A DNA stretch of 64,000 bases from an uncultured Lachnospiraceae bacterium (GCA_947570615.1 CANOVJ010000001.1:1-64000), one strand, 5' to 3'. Positions 17,173 to 26,670 are shown, numbered from the stretch's first letter. Notes: a model not told the origin generated them from the sequence alone. Numbers and translations: made by a program.

Positions 17173-18485
17173 TGAAAATCGCAGTTGCAGGAACCGGATA
17201 CGTAGGCCTGGTGGCGGGCGTATGCTTTGCGGAAAAGGGCTATCAGGTCATGTGTGTGGACATCGACGAGAAAAAGGTGGAAATGATGCGTCAGGGGATC
17301 TCTCCCATCTATGAGGAGGGGCTGGAGGAGCTGATGCAAAAAAATAATGCCCGGGGGACTCTGCATTTCACCACGGACTATGTGGAGGCGTACCGGGACG
17401 CAGACGCGATCTTTATTGGTGTTGGAACGCCTGAGATGCCCGACGGCAGCGCTAATTTAAGCTATATCGCCACGGTTTCCAGGCAGATTGCGGAGACAGT
17501 GGAAAAGGACTGTCTGGTGGTGGTGAAATCCACCGTCCCGGTTGGGACAAACGACAAGGTGGAGCAGTTCATCCGGGACTTTCTGGTGCATGACGTGAAA
17601 GTGGAAGTGGCCTCCAACCCGGAATTTCTTGCCCAGGGAACGGCGGTGCATGACACCCTCCACGCGGCGAGAATTATCATCGGAACACAGAGCAGGGAGG
17701 CGGAGGAAACCCTGAAAAGGATCTACGAGCCCTTCGGGCTGCCCATCGTCTCTGTAAAGCGCCGCTCCGCGGAGATGATCAAATACGCCTGCAATGATTT
17801 TCTGGCGCTGAAGATTTCCTATATGAACGATATCGCCAACCTGTGCGAGCTGGTGGGGGCGGATATCACCGACGTTGCCAGGGGGATGAGCTATGACGAG
17901 CGGATCGGGGCGCGTTTTCTGAATGCGGGAATCGGGTTTGGGGGAAGCTGTTTTCCCAAGGACACCAAAGCCCTGAAATTCCTTGCCAGGGAGCACGGAT
18001 ACCAGCTGAAGACGGTGGAGGCCTGTGTGGATGTGAACAGCGCCCAGAAGACCCGGCTTTTTGAGAAGGCCAGAGAGCGGATGATCACCTTCAGCGGTCT
18101 GAAGGCGGCGGTGCTGGGGCTCACCTTTAAGTCTGGTACGGACGATCTGCGGGAGGCACCCTCCATTGACAATTTAAAACTTCTGCTGGCAGCAGGAGCC
18201 AGTGTATACGCCTTTGATCCCAAAGGCCAGGAACGGGCAAAAGAGCTCTTCCCGCAGGGGAAGCATCCGGGGGGCGGAACGATGAATTACGTCTCATCTG
18301 CCACCGAAGCCCTTGAGGGAGCCCATATCTGCTTTGTATTCACGGAATGGCCGCAAATCAGAGAGGTCGCGCCCGGGACGTTTAAAGAAAAAATGCACAC
18401 TCCGCTGGTCTACGACGGACGTAATCTCTATCAGCCCGCGCAGATGAAAGCGGCAGGGGTGGAGTATTACAGCATCGGACGCTAG
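17169..18485 (+). CDS. ugd: UDP-glucose 6-dehydrogenase
   Basis: This 438-residue enzyme oxidises UDP-glucose to UDP-glucuronate with two NAD+. The N-terminal NAD site is AVAGTGYVGLVAG; the catalytic cysteine is C261 in GFGGSCFPKDTKAL; the C-terminal domain has GLTFKSGTDDLREAPS. The GDP-mannose dehydrogenase branch is less likely because the protein has the full UGDH pattern and a UDP-glucuronate 4-epimerase gene is close by. The start at 17169 has AGGAGG nine bases upstream and overlaps the previous gene by four bases. The 3' end overlaps the minus-strand GT2 gene by four bases. Confidence 0.93.
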   Translation: MMKIAVAGTGYVGLVAGVCFAEKGYQVMCVDIDEKKVEMMRQGISPIYEEGLEELMQKNNARGTLHFTTDYVEAYRDADAIFIGVGTPEMPDGSANLSYIATVSRQIAETVEKDCLVVVKSTVPVGTNDKVEQFIRDFLVHDVKVEVASNPEFLAQGTAVHDTLHAARIIIGTQSREAEETLKRIYEPFGLPIVSVKRRSAEMIKYACNDFLALKISYMNDIANLCELVGADITDVARGMSYDERIGARFLNAGIGFGGSCFPKDTKALKFLAREHGYQLKTVEACVDVNSAQKTRLFEKARERMITFSGLKAAVLGLTFKSGTDDLREAPSIDNLKLLLAAGASVYAFDPKGQERAKELFPQGKHPGGGTMNYVSSATEALEGAHICFVFTEWPQIREVAPGTFKEKMHTPLVYDGRNLYQPAQMKAAGVEYYSIGR

Positions 18486-19420
18486 TTCTTCTCCTGTCCG
18501 CACTGTTTCCGGATAATATATCTCGGCCTGGCCTTGATCTCCTCGTAGATCCGGGAAATATAGTGCCCGATGATGCCCAGGCTGATCATTAGCACGCTTC
18601 CGATGATGAGCTGAAGCAGAATCACGGTGGTGAATCCTTCCAGAGCCGTGCCGGAGAAATAACGGTAAAGGGACTGGATGCCCAGAGCGAGGCTGACCAG
18701 GAGCATGATCCATCCAAGAAGCGTCACCATCTGCATGGGCGCGCCGGAAAAGGATGTGATGTTGCGGATGGCATATTTCGTCAGGCTCCACAGGGACCAT
18801 TTGGAGGCACCGGCCGTGCGCTCCTGCACTTCAAAAGAAAGAGAGGCGGTCTTAAAACCTACCCAGGAGGACAGCGCCCGGAAAAAGGGAGCCCTCTCCG
18901 GCAGAATGAGCAGCGCGTCCACAGCCTTGCGGTCCAGCAACTTAAAGTCCGAGGCGCGGGACATATCGATCCCGGTAGCGCCGCTGATGATATGATAGAA
19001 GCCTTTTGCGCACAGGCGGTGGAAAGGACTTTCCTTTCCCCGGGAGGCCTTGATCCCCTCCACCACCTCGAAGCCGTCCCTCCAGAGACGATACATGTCC
19101 GGAATCAGGGCGGGAGGATGCTGCAGGTCGCAGTCCATGATCAGACAGCAATCGCCCTGCGCCCCCTCCAGCCCGGCGAAGATGGCTGCTTCCTTTCCGA
19201 AGTTTCTGGAGAAGGAGATTCCCCTGACCTCTTTGTGCCCTTCGGATAATTTCTGAACGCAGGCGAAGGTCTGATCGCAGGAGCCGTCGTCCACAAAAAG
19301 GATTTCAAAGGGGATGTTGTTTTCGGTCAGTATTTTGCTGATGGCCACAAAAGCCTGATCAATATTTTCCTGCTCATTGTAAGCGGGGATAATGATGGAA
19401 AGCAGCTGATTGTCTGGCAT
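18482..19420 (-). CDS. GT2 polyprenyl-phosphate glycosyltransferase, GtrB/DPM1-like
   Basis: The 312-residue protein has an N-terminal GT-A domain (IIPAYNEQENIDQAF, FVDDGSCDQT, FSRNFGKEAAI, LIMDCDLQHPP) and two C-terminal helices. It ends with LGIIGHYISRIYEEIKARPRYIIR. This family moves a hexose from an NDP-sugar to undecaprenyl phosphate in the cytoplasm; the product is flipped and used by GT-C enzymes such as those around it. It is the only gene on the minus strand in this part of the window and converges on ugd. The family is also called CsbB, YkcC or GtrB; which sugar is used is not visible. Confidence 0.92.
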   Translation of the reverse strand: MPDNQLLSIIIPAYNEQENIDQAFVAISKILTENNIPFEILFVDDGSCDQTFACVQKLSEGHKEVRGISFSRNFGKEAAIFAGLEGAQGDCCLIMDCDLQHPPALIPDMYRLWRDGFEVVEGIKASRGKESPFHRLCAKGFYHIISGATGIDMSRASDFKLLDRKAVDALLILPERAPFFRALSSWVGFKTASLSFEVQERTAGASKWSLWSLTKYAIRNITSFSGAPMQMVTLLGWIMLLVSLALGIQSLYRYFSGTALEGFTTVILLQLIIGSVLMISLGIIGHYISRIYEEIKARPRYIIRKQCGQEKN

Positions 19421-19435
19421 ATTAACCTCTGTTCT

Positions 19436-19460
19436 GCCGCCCGAAGGCGGCGCTTAAATC
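19436..19460 (-). repeat. Intergenic palindromic repeat, partial reverse copy
   Basis: GCCGCC (19436-19441) pairs with GGCGGC (19446-19451) around CGAA. On the minus strand it reads ATTTAAGCGCCGCC, which resembles the AATTTACGCCCGC half of the repeat at 8280. It lies in the divergent gap between the minus-strand GT2 and the epimerase gene. Confidence 0.45.
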
Positions 19461-19518
19461 AAAGTGGTACAGGCTTTAGTATATAAGAGAAACGTGAGAT
19501 TTGCAAGGAGGCACAAAA

Positions 19519-20517
19519 ATGAATCCATTGGATCCGTCCAAAAAATATTTTATCACAGGAAGCGCCGGCTTTATCGGATTTTATCTGGCCAGGGCGTTGC
19601 TTAAGCGGGGCGCTCAGGTGATCGGGATCGACAACCTGAACGATTACTACGAGGTTTCCCTGAAGGAAGCGCGTCTTGACATACTCAGGCAGTATGAGCG
19701 GTTTACCTTTATAAAGGGGGATCTGGCGGATAAAGAGACGCTGACCCGGATTTTCGAAAGGGAGCGGCCCCAGGTGGCGGTGAATCTGGCCGCGCAGGCC
19801 GGGGTGAGGTACAGCATCGACAATCCTGACGCCTATATCCAGTCCAATATTGTGGGTTTTTTCCACATTCTGGAGTGTTGCCGGCATTTCCCGGTGGAGC
19901 ATCTGGTGTACGCCTCCTCCAGTTCCGTCTACGGCGGGAATGAGAAGGTGCCCTTTTCCGTGGAGGATCAGGTGGATCATCCTGAGAGTCTCTATGCGGC
20001 CACCAAGAAGTCCAATGAGCTGATGGCATACGCCTACAGTAAGCTGTACCGGATCCCTCTGACCGGGCTTCGGTTCTTTACCGTGTACGGCCCCATGGGA
20101 AGGCCCGATATGGCATATTTTAAGTTCGCCCGGAAAATTATGGCGGACGAGCCTATTCAGATTTATAATAACGGGGATATGCTCCGGGACTATACCTACA
20201 TCGACGATATCATCGCTGGGGTCCTGGCCATTCTCTGCAATCCGCCGGCGGTGGATGAGAAGGGGGCGGCGTATAAGCTCTATAATATCGGAAACCATCA
20301 TCCCGTGAAGCTGATGGACTTTATCAGCGTGCTGGAGAAGGTTTTCGGAAAAGAGGCCAGGAAGGAGTTTCTTCCCATGCAGAAGGGGGACGTCTACCAG
20401 ACGTACGCGGATGTCACCGGCCTGATGGAGGATTTCGGGTTTAAGCCGGATACCTCCGTGGAGGAGGGGCTTGCCAGGTTTGGGGAGTGGTTTGGGGAGT
20501 ATTATAATTGCAGATAA
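19519..20517 (+). CDS. UDP-glucuronate 4-epimerase
   Basis: This 332-residue extended SDR enzyme has ITGSAGFIGFYLARALL for NAD, the DNLNDYYEVSLKEARL block diagnostic for UDP-GlcA 4-epimerases (LpsL/CapI type), SSSSVYGG and the catalytic Y-x3-K in SLYAATKKS. GLRFFTVYGPMGRPDMA is also typical. It converts UDP-glucuronate from Ugd to UDP-galacturonate. The ATG at 19519 is seven bases after AAGGAGG, so the frame's upstream extension to 19501 is not used. With ugd it supplies uronic acids for the surface glycan. Confidence 0.92.
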   Translation: MNPLDPSKKYFITGSAGFIGFYLARALLKRGAQVIGIDNLNDYYEVSLKEARLDILRQYERFTFIKGDLADKETLTRIFERERPQVAVNLAAQAGVRYSIDNPDAYIQSNIVGFFHILECCRHFPVEHLVYASSSSVYGGNEKVPFSVEDQVDHPESLYAATKKSNELMAYAYSKLYRIPLTGLRFFTVYGPMGRPDMAYFKFARKIMADEPIQIYNNGDMLRDYTYIDDIIAGVLAILCNPPAVDEKGAAYKLYNIGNHHPVKLMDFISVLEKVFGKEARKEFLPMQKGDVYQTYADVTGLMEDFGFKPDTSVEEGLARFGEWFGEYYNCR

Positions 20518-20537
20518 GAGACAGACGGAGAGTTGGA

Positions 20538-22919
20538 ATGAAATTCTGGTATAAGAGCTCTTTACTGATACTGACGGGTATTCTGATTATTCTGATCTAC
20601 AAAATGTATTCACTGGATTCCCGCCATATTGTGATCAATGAGATTTGCAGCAATAATTTTTCATTGTTCACAGACGAGGAAGGTATTTATTCGGATTATG
20701 TTGAATTGTATAATGCAGGTTCCGCAGAAATCCGGCTGGACGGTTATTATTTATCGGATGATGAAAATTATCTGCTGAAATATCCGCTGGATTCCGTCAC
20801 AATACCGCCCCAGGGGTATTATGTTGTCTGGCTTGACGGGATGGATGATCCATCAATGGGACGGACCGGCTTTAAGATTTCGCGCCGGGGAGATAACGTT
20901 TTCCTGAGCAATAAAAGATGGGATATCATTGATTCGGTGGCGGTTCCGGAGCTTTCCTATAATACCGTTTATGCAAGAATATCGGATGGGGGAAACGACT
21001 GGGGGATTATGACCGCAACCGCAGGAGGTTCAAATGCGCAGGCCGGGGTGATGGCTTCCGTAGAGCTGGAAGATCTTGTTTTCAGTGCAGAGAGTGGATT
21101 TTATGACGAGCCGTTTCGACTGGAAATCACGGCCGGCGGAGATGAGGATATTTATTATACCCTGGATGGAAGCGATCCTGTTGTGGGAACCAATTTGTAT
21201 CAGGGGCCGATTGAGGTAAAAGACGCCAGCGATCAGGAGAATGTATATGCGGCAAGGACAGATTTATCTCCCACGAGAAATTATACGCCGCCCTTTAAGG
21301 TGGATAAAGCGACCATTGTACGGGCTGTCAGCCATGACAGGGAAAAGGGCGTTGTCAGCAGGATTGTGTCGAAGGTTTATTTTGTGGGATATGGTCAGAG
21401 GGAAGAATACCTGGAACTGCCTGTACTCTCCCTTGTAACGGATCCTTCCAATCTCTTTGACAGGGAGAGCGGGATTTATGGAAATGGGGTGGCGTTGGAG
21501 CAGTATAAAGCTGATGGCGGCGTAGAGGACGGGAAGCTGCTGGAATCCTTTGTCGATGCAGATGGAGACACACGTCAGCTTTATATGGCGTCAAATGCCT
21601 TTAATGACGGTAAGGAATGGGAGAGAGAGGCTGCGCTCACGTGCTTTGACAAAAATCATGAATATAGTTTCACACAGAATGTAGGGATTCGAATAGCAGG
21701 ACAGTCTACCCGGTCAAGAATCCAGAAGTCACTGCGGATTTACGGAAGAAGCATTTATGATCAGACAGAGGTTTTTCCATACGAGTTTTTCCCGGGATGC
21801 TCATACTCTACAATAAAGCTGCGGAATGGAGGAAACAATAATGAGACTGTTATGATTACGGACGCCTTTCTGGAGAAAATGGCGGAAGGCAGGAATGTTT
21901 CGATACAGGACTCAACGCCATGCGTTCTTTTTCTGAATGGCGAATACTGGGGAATCTACAATATCAGGGAACGCTATGGAGAAGAATATCTGTCAAACCA
22001 TTTTGGGGTAAACGAGGATAACGTGTGGATTATCGACAGTGAAGCGGCGAAGGCCGGCGGCGGCGAAGCCTGGGAGGCTTACGATAGCATGCTGAATCTG
22101 GTGATGGAGTGCGATCTGGCTTATGATGATGTCTATGAGATGCTGGACGGCTTCATAGATATGCAGAGCCTGATCGATTATTGCTGCATAAATTTATACG
22201 TGAATAACAGAGATATTGCTTTGGGAACGAATACGGCGTTATGGAGGACTGCAGAGCCGGAGGAATCGGTATATGGGGACTGCAGGTGGAGATGGATGCT
22301 GTATGACATGGATATCAGCCTGTTTCATGATGAAAATGTCCCGATAACATGGATGGAGGATTACCCCCTTCTGAATGAACCTGTAATCGAAAAGCTTATG
22401 ATAAACGGGCGTTTCAGGCGGGAGTTCTGTCTTACCTTTATGGATATTGCCAATACGGTCTATGCGTACGATACGGTTCATGAGAGACTGCTGGAATGGG
22501 AGAAAATCTATGAGGCCCAGGTGGTCAAAACCCAGAGACGCTTCTGGGACGAAGGCTTTACGACAGAGGAATTCGGCGGCTATATAGCAGAAATGGACGA
22601 GTTTTTCAACAATCGCTTTTCTTTTGCGATGGCCAGTCTGGCCGATTACTTTGAATTGAGCGGTGGGCTCGAGACGATCTGTATCAGAAACAGTCTGCCT
22701 GAAGGAGGAAGCGTCAGGATCAATACGGCCTTGCTCAGAGATAACGAGTGGAGTGGACGGTATTTTACGGATTATCCGGTGACAGTGACGGCGATCCCGC
22801 AGGAAGGATATCGATTTGCCGGATGGAAGGGGGATATCACGGGGCAAAACGAACAGACGGAGGTAAATATCCCGGCAGGGGGGATTACGATTGAAGCGAT
22901 ATTTGAAAGGGTGGAGTGA
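20538..22919 (+). CDS. Membrane-anchored CotH kinase with lamin-tail and InlB-type repeat domains
   Basis: The 793-residue protein has an N-terminal signal anchor (LLILTGILIILIY). Next comes a lamin-tail domain (about 30-150: INEICSNNFS, DYVELYNAGS, GDNVFLSN), a chitobiase C-terminal-like domain (about 175-285: YYTLDGSDPVVGTNLYQGP), a CotH domain (about 290-670: IRIAGQSTRSRIQKSLRI, YWGIYNIRERY, YDMDISLFHD with the DxD pair at 590/592) and a C-terminal bacterial repeat (PVTVTAIPQEGYRFAGWKGD). CotH proteins in Bacillus are atypical protein kinases acting on spore-coat proteins; here the enzyme would work outside the cell on an unknown substrate. The ATG at 20538 follows GGAGAG. It heads a module with the next three genes. 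Confidence 0.9.
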   Translation: MKFWYKSSLLILTGILIILIYKMYSLDSRHIVINEICSNNFSLFTDEEGIYSDYVELYNAGSAEIRLDGYYLSDDENYLLKYPLDSVTIPPQGYYVVWLDGMDDPSMGRTGFKISRRGDNVFLSNKRWDIIDSVAVPELSYNTVYARISDGGNDWGIMTATAGGSNAQAGVMASVELEDLVFSAESGFYDEPFRLEITAGGDEDIYYTLDGSDPVVGTNLYQGPIEVKDASDQENVYAARTDLSPTRNYTPPFKVDKATIVRAVSHDREKGVVSRIVSKVYFVGYGQREEYLELPVLSLVTDPSNLFDRESGIYGNGVALEQYKADGGVEDGKLLESFVDADGDTRQLYMASNAFNDGKEWEREAALTCFDKNHEYSFTQNVGIRIAGQSTRSRIQKSLRIYGRSIYDQTEVFPYEFFPGCSYSTIKLRNGGNNNETVMITDAFLEKMAEGRNVSIQDSTPCVLFLNGEYWGIYNIRERYGEEYLSNHFGVNEDNVWIIDSEAAKAGGGEAWEAYDSMLNLVMECDLAYDDVYEMLDGFIDMQSLIDYCCINLYVNNRDIALGTNTALWRTAEPEESVYGDCRWRWMLYDMDISLFHDENVPITWMEDYPLLNEPVIEKLMINGRFRREFCLTFMDIANTVYAYDTVHERLLEWEKIYEAQVVKTQRRFWDEGFTTEEFGGYIAEMDEFFNNRFSFAMASLADYFELSGGLETICIRNSLPEGGSVRINTALLRDNEWSGRYFTDYPVTVTAIPQEGYRFAGWKGDITGQNEQTEVNIPAGGITIEAIFERVE

Positions 22920-22938
22920 GAAAGGGGAAAGGATACGG

Positions 22939-23835
22939 ATGAAAGCAGGCGCAGGAAGGAAAGTGGTTTTGCTCACGGGGGTTGTCTGTGGTACAATACT
23001 GCTGGCAGGATGCGGCGCGTTTCTGGAGATGCCGGTGGGGGACACGCAGGCGCAGAGTCCGGAGCGTACAACCGTAAAGGAGGCCGGCTGGTATGAAATA
23101 ACGGACAGGGATCTGGATACGTTGGAATATAATGTGACGGAAATCGATCTGGAATCTCCCGGGGAGGATGAGAATGGAAGGTACTCTTACAGGGACGGGG
23201 TGCTTTCAGTATCTGCCGGGGGCGATTACGCGCTGAAAGGGAAATTGAGCGGTGGGAGACTTGTAGTTAATGTCTTTGAGGACGAGATCGTGCATTTCAT
23301 TTTGGACAACGTGGAAATCAGGTCTGACAGCGGAGCCGCTATCTGCGTGGAAAAGGCTCAAAAAGTTATAATAACCGCGAAGGAAGGTACGGAGAATGTA
23401 CTGACCGACGGTCCAAAACATGACACGGGAGATAAGGCATGTGTTTTCAGTGATTCGGATCTCACAGTCAATGGAGCCGGCAGCCTGGCAATATACGGCT
23501 ATCATGGGGATGGGATACGCTCCAGAGATCAGGTAAAGATTATGGGAGCGCATCTCTATGTCAAGGCAAAGGGGGACGGCATCAGGGGGAATGATGGAGT
23601 TATCCTCACGGACAGTGCGGTAGAGATAGAATGTGAAGGCAATGGTCTTATGGCTGACAGTGAAAAGGATATGGTGGTAATTGAGAGAGGAAGCTGTAAG
23701 GTGATTGCAGGAAAAAATGCAATTACAGCCAGAAAATATGTCGCTGTCCGTGACAGTCAGACGGATTTATATTCTGTCTGGGAGTCGATAAAATGTGACG
23801 GTATCATAGAACCTGAAGCAGAAGCCGCAGAATAG
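22939..23835 (+). CDS. Lipoprotein with PF14262 (Cthe_2159-type) carbohydrate-binding beta-helix
   Basis: The 298-residue precursor has a lipobox LLAGC with C25 as the lipidated residue. From about residue 80 it has short repeating units (YALKGKLSGG, IHFILDNVEIRS-like, GDKACVFSDSDLTVNGAG, GYHGDGIRSRDQVKI, AKGDGIRGNDGVIL) that match the DUF4353/PF14262 pattern. A Clostridium thermocellum member of that family binds acidic polysaccharides such as polygalacturonate. The ATG at 22939 is behind GGGGAAAGG; it starts 19 bases after the CotH gene. In many genomes this domain occurs beside CotH, VTC and DUF4956 genes, as here. Its glycan ligand is unknown; galacturonate-containing glycans are an option since UDP-GalA is made nearby. 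Confidence 0.82.
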   Translation: MKAGAGRKVVLLTGVVCGTILLAGCGAFLEMPVGDTQAQSPERTTVKEAGWYEITDRDLDTLEYNVTEIDLESPGEDENGRYSYRDGVLSVSAGGDYALKGKLSGGRLVVNVFEDEIVHFILDNVEIRSDSGAAICVEKAQKVIITAKEGTENVLTDGPKHDTGDKACVFSDSDLTVNGAGSLAIYGYHGDGIRSRDQVKIMGAHLYVKAKGDGIRGNDGVILTDSAVEIECEGNGLMADSEKDMVVIERGSCKVIAGKNAITARKYVAVRDSQTDLYSVWESIKCDGIIEPEAEAAE

Positions 23836-23865
23836 GCAGAGGGAAATTATACCTGGGGGGATGGG

Positions 23866-24585
23866 ATGCTAAAAGAAGCTGGTTTGGAGAAGTACAGACA
23901 CGAATATAAATATATCATCGACAGAATGCAGGAGGCTGTTCTTAAAACGCGGATCAGGCCGTTGCTGAAGGCGGACAGCCATGCCGGTAAGGAGGGATGC
24001 TATCAGGTCAGGAGTCTGTACTTTGACTCGCTGTATGACAGCTGTTATTATGAGAACGAAAGCGGGACAGGAGTCAGGGACAAGTATCGGATCAGAATAT
24101 ATAATGGCAATACAGAGCGTATCTCTCTGGAAAAAAAAAGTAAAAACCGGCAGATGACTCTGAAAAAAGGATGTACGATTGATGAGAGCATTTGCAGACA
24201 GCTGATGCAGGGAAAGCCGGTACGGCTTACGCCGGATCTTGATTCTGATCAGAGAATGCTTCTGGAAGAAATGCAGCGGATGGCTTTGCGTCCGGCAGTG
24301 ATTGTAGAATACCTGCGTTATCCTTTTACAGAGAAAAGTGGAAATGTCAGAGTCACATTTGACGAAAATATAAGCTCTTCCAATGCAATTTCCGATTTTC
24401 TGCAGGAGAGGATAGCGGTTCGGCCTGTAATGGAAAAGGGAATGTCGGTTCTGGAGGTAAAGTGGGATGAGTTTCTGCCGGACTATATAAAAAAACATAT
24501 TCAGCTCGATACCCTGCAGTGGTGCAGCTACTCAAAATATTATCTGTGCAGAAAATATAATACTTATGGAGGAATAAGAATATGA
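23866..24585 (+). CDS. VTC-domain protein (polyphosphate polymerase-like)
   Basis: This 239-residue stand-alone VTC domain (PF09359) has the tunnel residues of the triphosphate-tunnel fold: HEYKY at 12-16, R75-x-R77 in DKYRIRIY, E89-K-K in SLEKKSKN, R151 in EYLRYPF and E197-x-K199 in VLEVKWDE. In yeast Vtc4 this domain polymerises ATP gamma-phosphate into polyphosphate; bacterial stand-alone members are often called polyphosphate polymerase domain proteins without proof. It has no membrane helix, but the next gene, overlapping by four bases, encodes a membrane protein that could hold it at the membrane. ATG at 23866 follows GGGGGGAT. Confidence 0.88.
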   Translation: MLKEAGLEKYRHEYKYIIDRMQEAVLKTRIRPLLKADSHAGKEGCYQVRSLYFDSLYDSCYYENESGTGVRDKYRIRIYNGNTERISLEKKSKNRQMTLKKGCTIDESICRQLMQGKPVRLTPDLDSDQRMLLEEMQRMALRPAVIVEYLRYPFTEKSGNVRVTFDENISSSNAISDFLQERIAVRPVMEKGMSVLEVKWDEFLPDYIKKHIQLDTLQWCSYSKYYLCRKYNTYGGIRI

Positions 24586-25256
24586 ATTTCAGCGATATTT
24601 TAAAAAAGTCCTTTGTGGAGGGGTATGCGTCGTCTGCTCTCTCCGTAAAATCAATTTTATTGTGTATGGTAATTACGATATTGATCTCCGCCTATATTTT
24701 TATCCTTTACCGGGTGATAAACAGGCAGTCTTTTTATAATAAAAATTTTAATATATCCCTTCCTGCCATGGCGGTGATAACGGCGGCTATTATTCTTACG
24801 ATTCAGTCAAGCATCATTATTTCCCTCGGTATGGTCGGCGCCCTTTCAATTGTGCGTTTCAGAACGGCGATCAAGGATCCTATGGATCTGGTGTTTCTGT
24901 TCTGGTCGATCAGCGTGGGTATTGTATGCGGCGCGGGGTTTGCGGTTATCGCAGTGATTGCCTCCCTGGTGCTGACATGCGGTATCCTTCTGGCGAACTG
25001 GCTTCCCATCGCAAAAGCGCCGCAGATCCTTCTGGTCAATTCCGACAGCTTTGAAAACGAAAAAGAGATAATGGAAATCGTAGGGAAATACTGTTCTCTT
25101 CACAGGGTAAAAGCGAGAAATCTCACAAAGGATCATCTGGATATGGCCATTGAGGTCCGGGTGAAGGAGGAAGCGCAGCTGGTGAAAGAGCTCATGAAGC
25201 TGAAAGCGATTGTTTCAGCTTCGCTGATCGCTCATGATGGAGAGGTGACCTTCTGA
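24582..25256 (+). CDS. DUF4956 membrane protein
   Basis: The 224-residue protein has four helices in residues 20-145, with the family hallmark LGMVGALSIVRFRTAIKDP between helices, then a soluble alpha/beta tail of about 80 residues (DSFENEKEIMEIVGKYC, DLMAIEVRVKEE-like). DUF4956 genes regularly accompany VTC-domain genes in Firmicutes and Bacteroidetes; the function is not known. It is translationally coupled to the VTC gene by an ATGA-type overlap. Its last 25 bases overlap the convergent GT39-like gene. A role as membrane partner or channel for the VTC product is inference. Confidence 0.88.
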   Translation: MNFSDILKKSFVEGYASSALSVKSILLCMVITILISAYIFILYRVINRQSFYNKNFNISLPAMAVITAAIILTIQSSIIISLGMVGALSIVRFRTAIKDPMDLVFLFWSISVGIVCGAGFAVIAVIASLVLTCGILLANWLPIAKAPQILLVNSDSFENEKEIMEIVGKYCSLHRVKARNLTKDHLDMAIEVRVKEEAQLVKELMKLKAIVSASLIAHDGEVTF

Positions 25257-26647
25257 GAAAGGGGCCGTATTTTATAAATATTGATGTGGATATACCCAAA
25301 CTGATACGGTCCGAAGCTTTCGGAACGCAGTCCGGCTTTTTGCACATCCTCCGGGTTAAGATAATTGCCGTTGTCAAAGAACCAGAATTCGGTAAGGTTT
25401 TCTTCCCTGGTAAGGCGCTGCGGGTCAAAGGAGCCGGTATAGTAGAGTTCGGCCTGAGGTATATAATAAAAGGTGCAGTTATAGAGGTAATCATCCCCGC
25501 TGACCAGAACAATTTTATCCCCTTCCAGGATATGTTCCTGTGCAAAGGTAATCGTATCGACTGTATGATCTGTGCGAAGCGTCTCGACACAGGATTTATA
25601 CTGGATGGCACTGATCAGAAAAAATGACAGACAAAGCGGCAGGAGCAGGTATTTTCCGGTATGCCTTATGACCGGACCAATACCGAGAAATAAAAGGAAG
25701 ACGGGCATGATCAGATACCTGCTCAGCATGATGGGCTTGACGACCGCCGCGAAAATGACGCCAAAGGCCGTAATGCCCCAGAGCGCGCTGCAGCAGATAA
25801 ATGACCAGTAGTATGCAACGCCTTTTTTTCGGACGAAAAGGAGAAGAGACGCGGCCGTCGAAACGGCCATGACTGTAAGATAGAGAATTTCTGTCCCGGC
25901 GACGCTGCTGTAAAACAGCTCCTTTAAAGGGGCCAGTCGGGAATCAGGCTCATGGATCCAGCCACCATTGGACTCCCGAATCTGGAAGACCGCGATCAAA
26001 AGAAAGGGAAGGTATATGATTACTGTCGTCAGAGAACAGATCAGCCAGCTCTTCAGTGCCGCTTTATTATGGGTGAAGGCGTACCAGATGAAAAGCCCCA
26101 GATAGAGAAAAACCATGGTAAGCACAGCGTAATAGTGTGTACAGGCCGCCAGAAGGCTGAACAGTGTAAAGCCAACCCACTGTCTGCGCGCAGGCGAGAC
26201 AAGCAGTTTATAGCAGAATATTCCGGCCAGGACGGTAAATGCGCTGGCCCAGACATACATACGGATCTCGGTGGATTTTTGCAGCATAAAGGGGTTTAAA
26301 TACATGATTGCAAGATAAAAGAACATGGCTTTGCGGCCATGATTTTTTTTGATAAAAACGCCGCCGGACCAGAGAAGAATCAGCAGCGCCGCAAGAGAAA
26401 ACAGACGGGCCATGAAAATATTCTGTCCGGTAAGGATTGAAAAAGGGCGGATCATATAATAATAGAGGAAGGGCGAGGTGTCGTGGAGCACTTCATAAAA
26501 AAACTCTGCCCAACTGCAGCGGTTCCAGTGCATGGTATAAAATTCGTCAAAATTGATCGTATAACGGGAACAGGCGGTGACAGACATAACGGTAAAAACC
26601 GTAATCATAAGTATTTCCCAGGGAAATTCGATTATTTTCTTTTTCAT
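25232..26647 (-). CDS. GT39/ArnT-like GT-C glycosyltransferase
   Basis: The 471-residue protein has about ten helices and the first-loop acidic motif NFDEFYTMHWNR near residue 32, followed by HDTSPFLYYYMIRPF, as in lipid-linked-sugar transferases of the PMT/ArnT type. A second positive loop QKSTEIRMYVWAS fits this class. A small soluble C-terminal domain (SGDDYLYNCTFYYIPQAEL) follows the helices. It should transfer a sugar from polyprenyl phosphate at the outer membrane face. The ATG follows GGAGGATTCCCC, and an extended -10 promoter with TATAAT lies just upstream. It converges on the CotH/VTC module. Confidence 0.82.
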   Translation of the reverse strand: MKKKIIEFPWEILMITVFTVMSVTACSRYTINFDEFYTMHWNRCSWAEFFYEVLHDTSPFLYYYMIRPFSILTGQNIFMARLFSLAALLILLWSGGVFIKKNHGRKAMFFYLAIMYLNPFMLQKSTEIRMYVWASAFTVLAGIFCYKLLVSPARRQWVGFTLFSLLAACTHYYAVLTMVFLYLGLFIWYAFTHNKAALKSWLICSLTTVIIYLPFLLIAVFQIRESNGGWIHEPDSRLAPLKELFYSSVAGTEILYLTVMAVSTAASLLLFVRKKGVAYYWSFICCSALWGITAFGVIFAAVVKPIMLSRYLIMPVFLLFLGIGPVIRHTGKYLLLPLCLSFFLISAIQYKSCVETLRTDHTVDTITFAQEHILEGDKIVLVSGDDYLYNCTFYYIPQAELYYTGSFDPQRLTREENLTEFWFFDNGNYLNPEDVQKAGLRSESFGPYQFGYIHINIYKIRPLSQKVTSPS

Positions 26648-26670
26648 GGGGAATCCTCCTTTTCAGGCCT

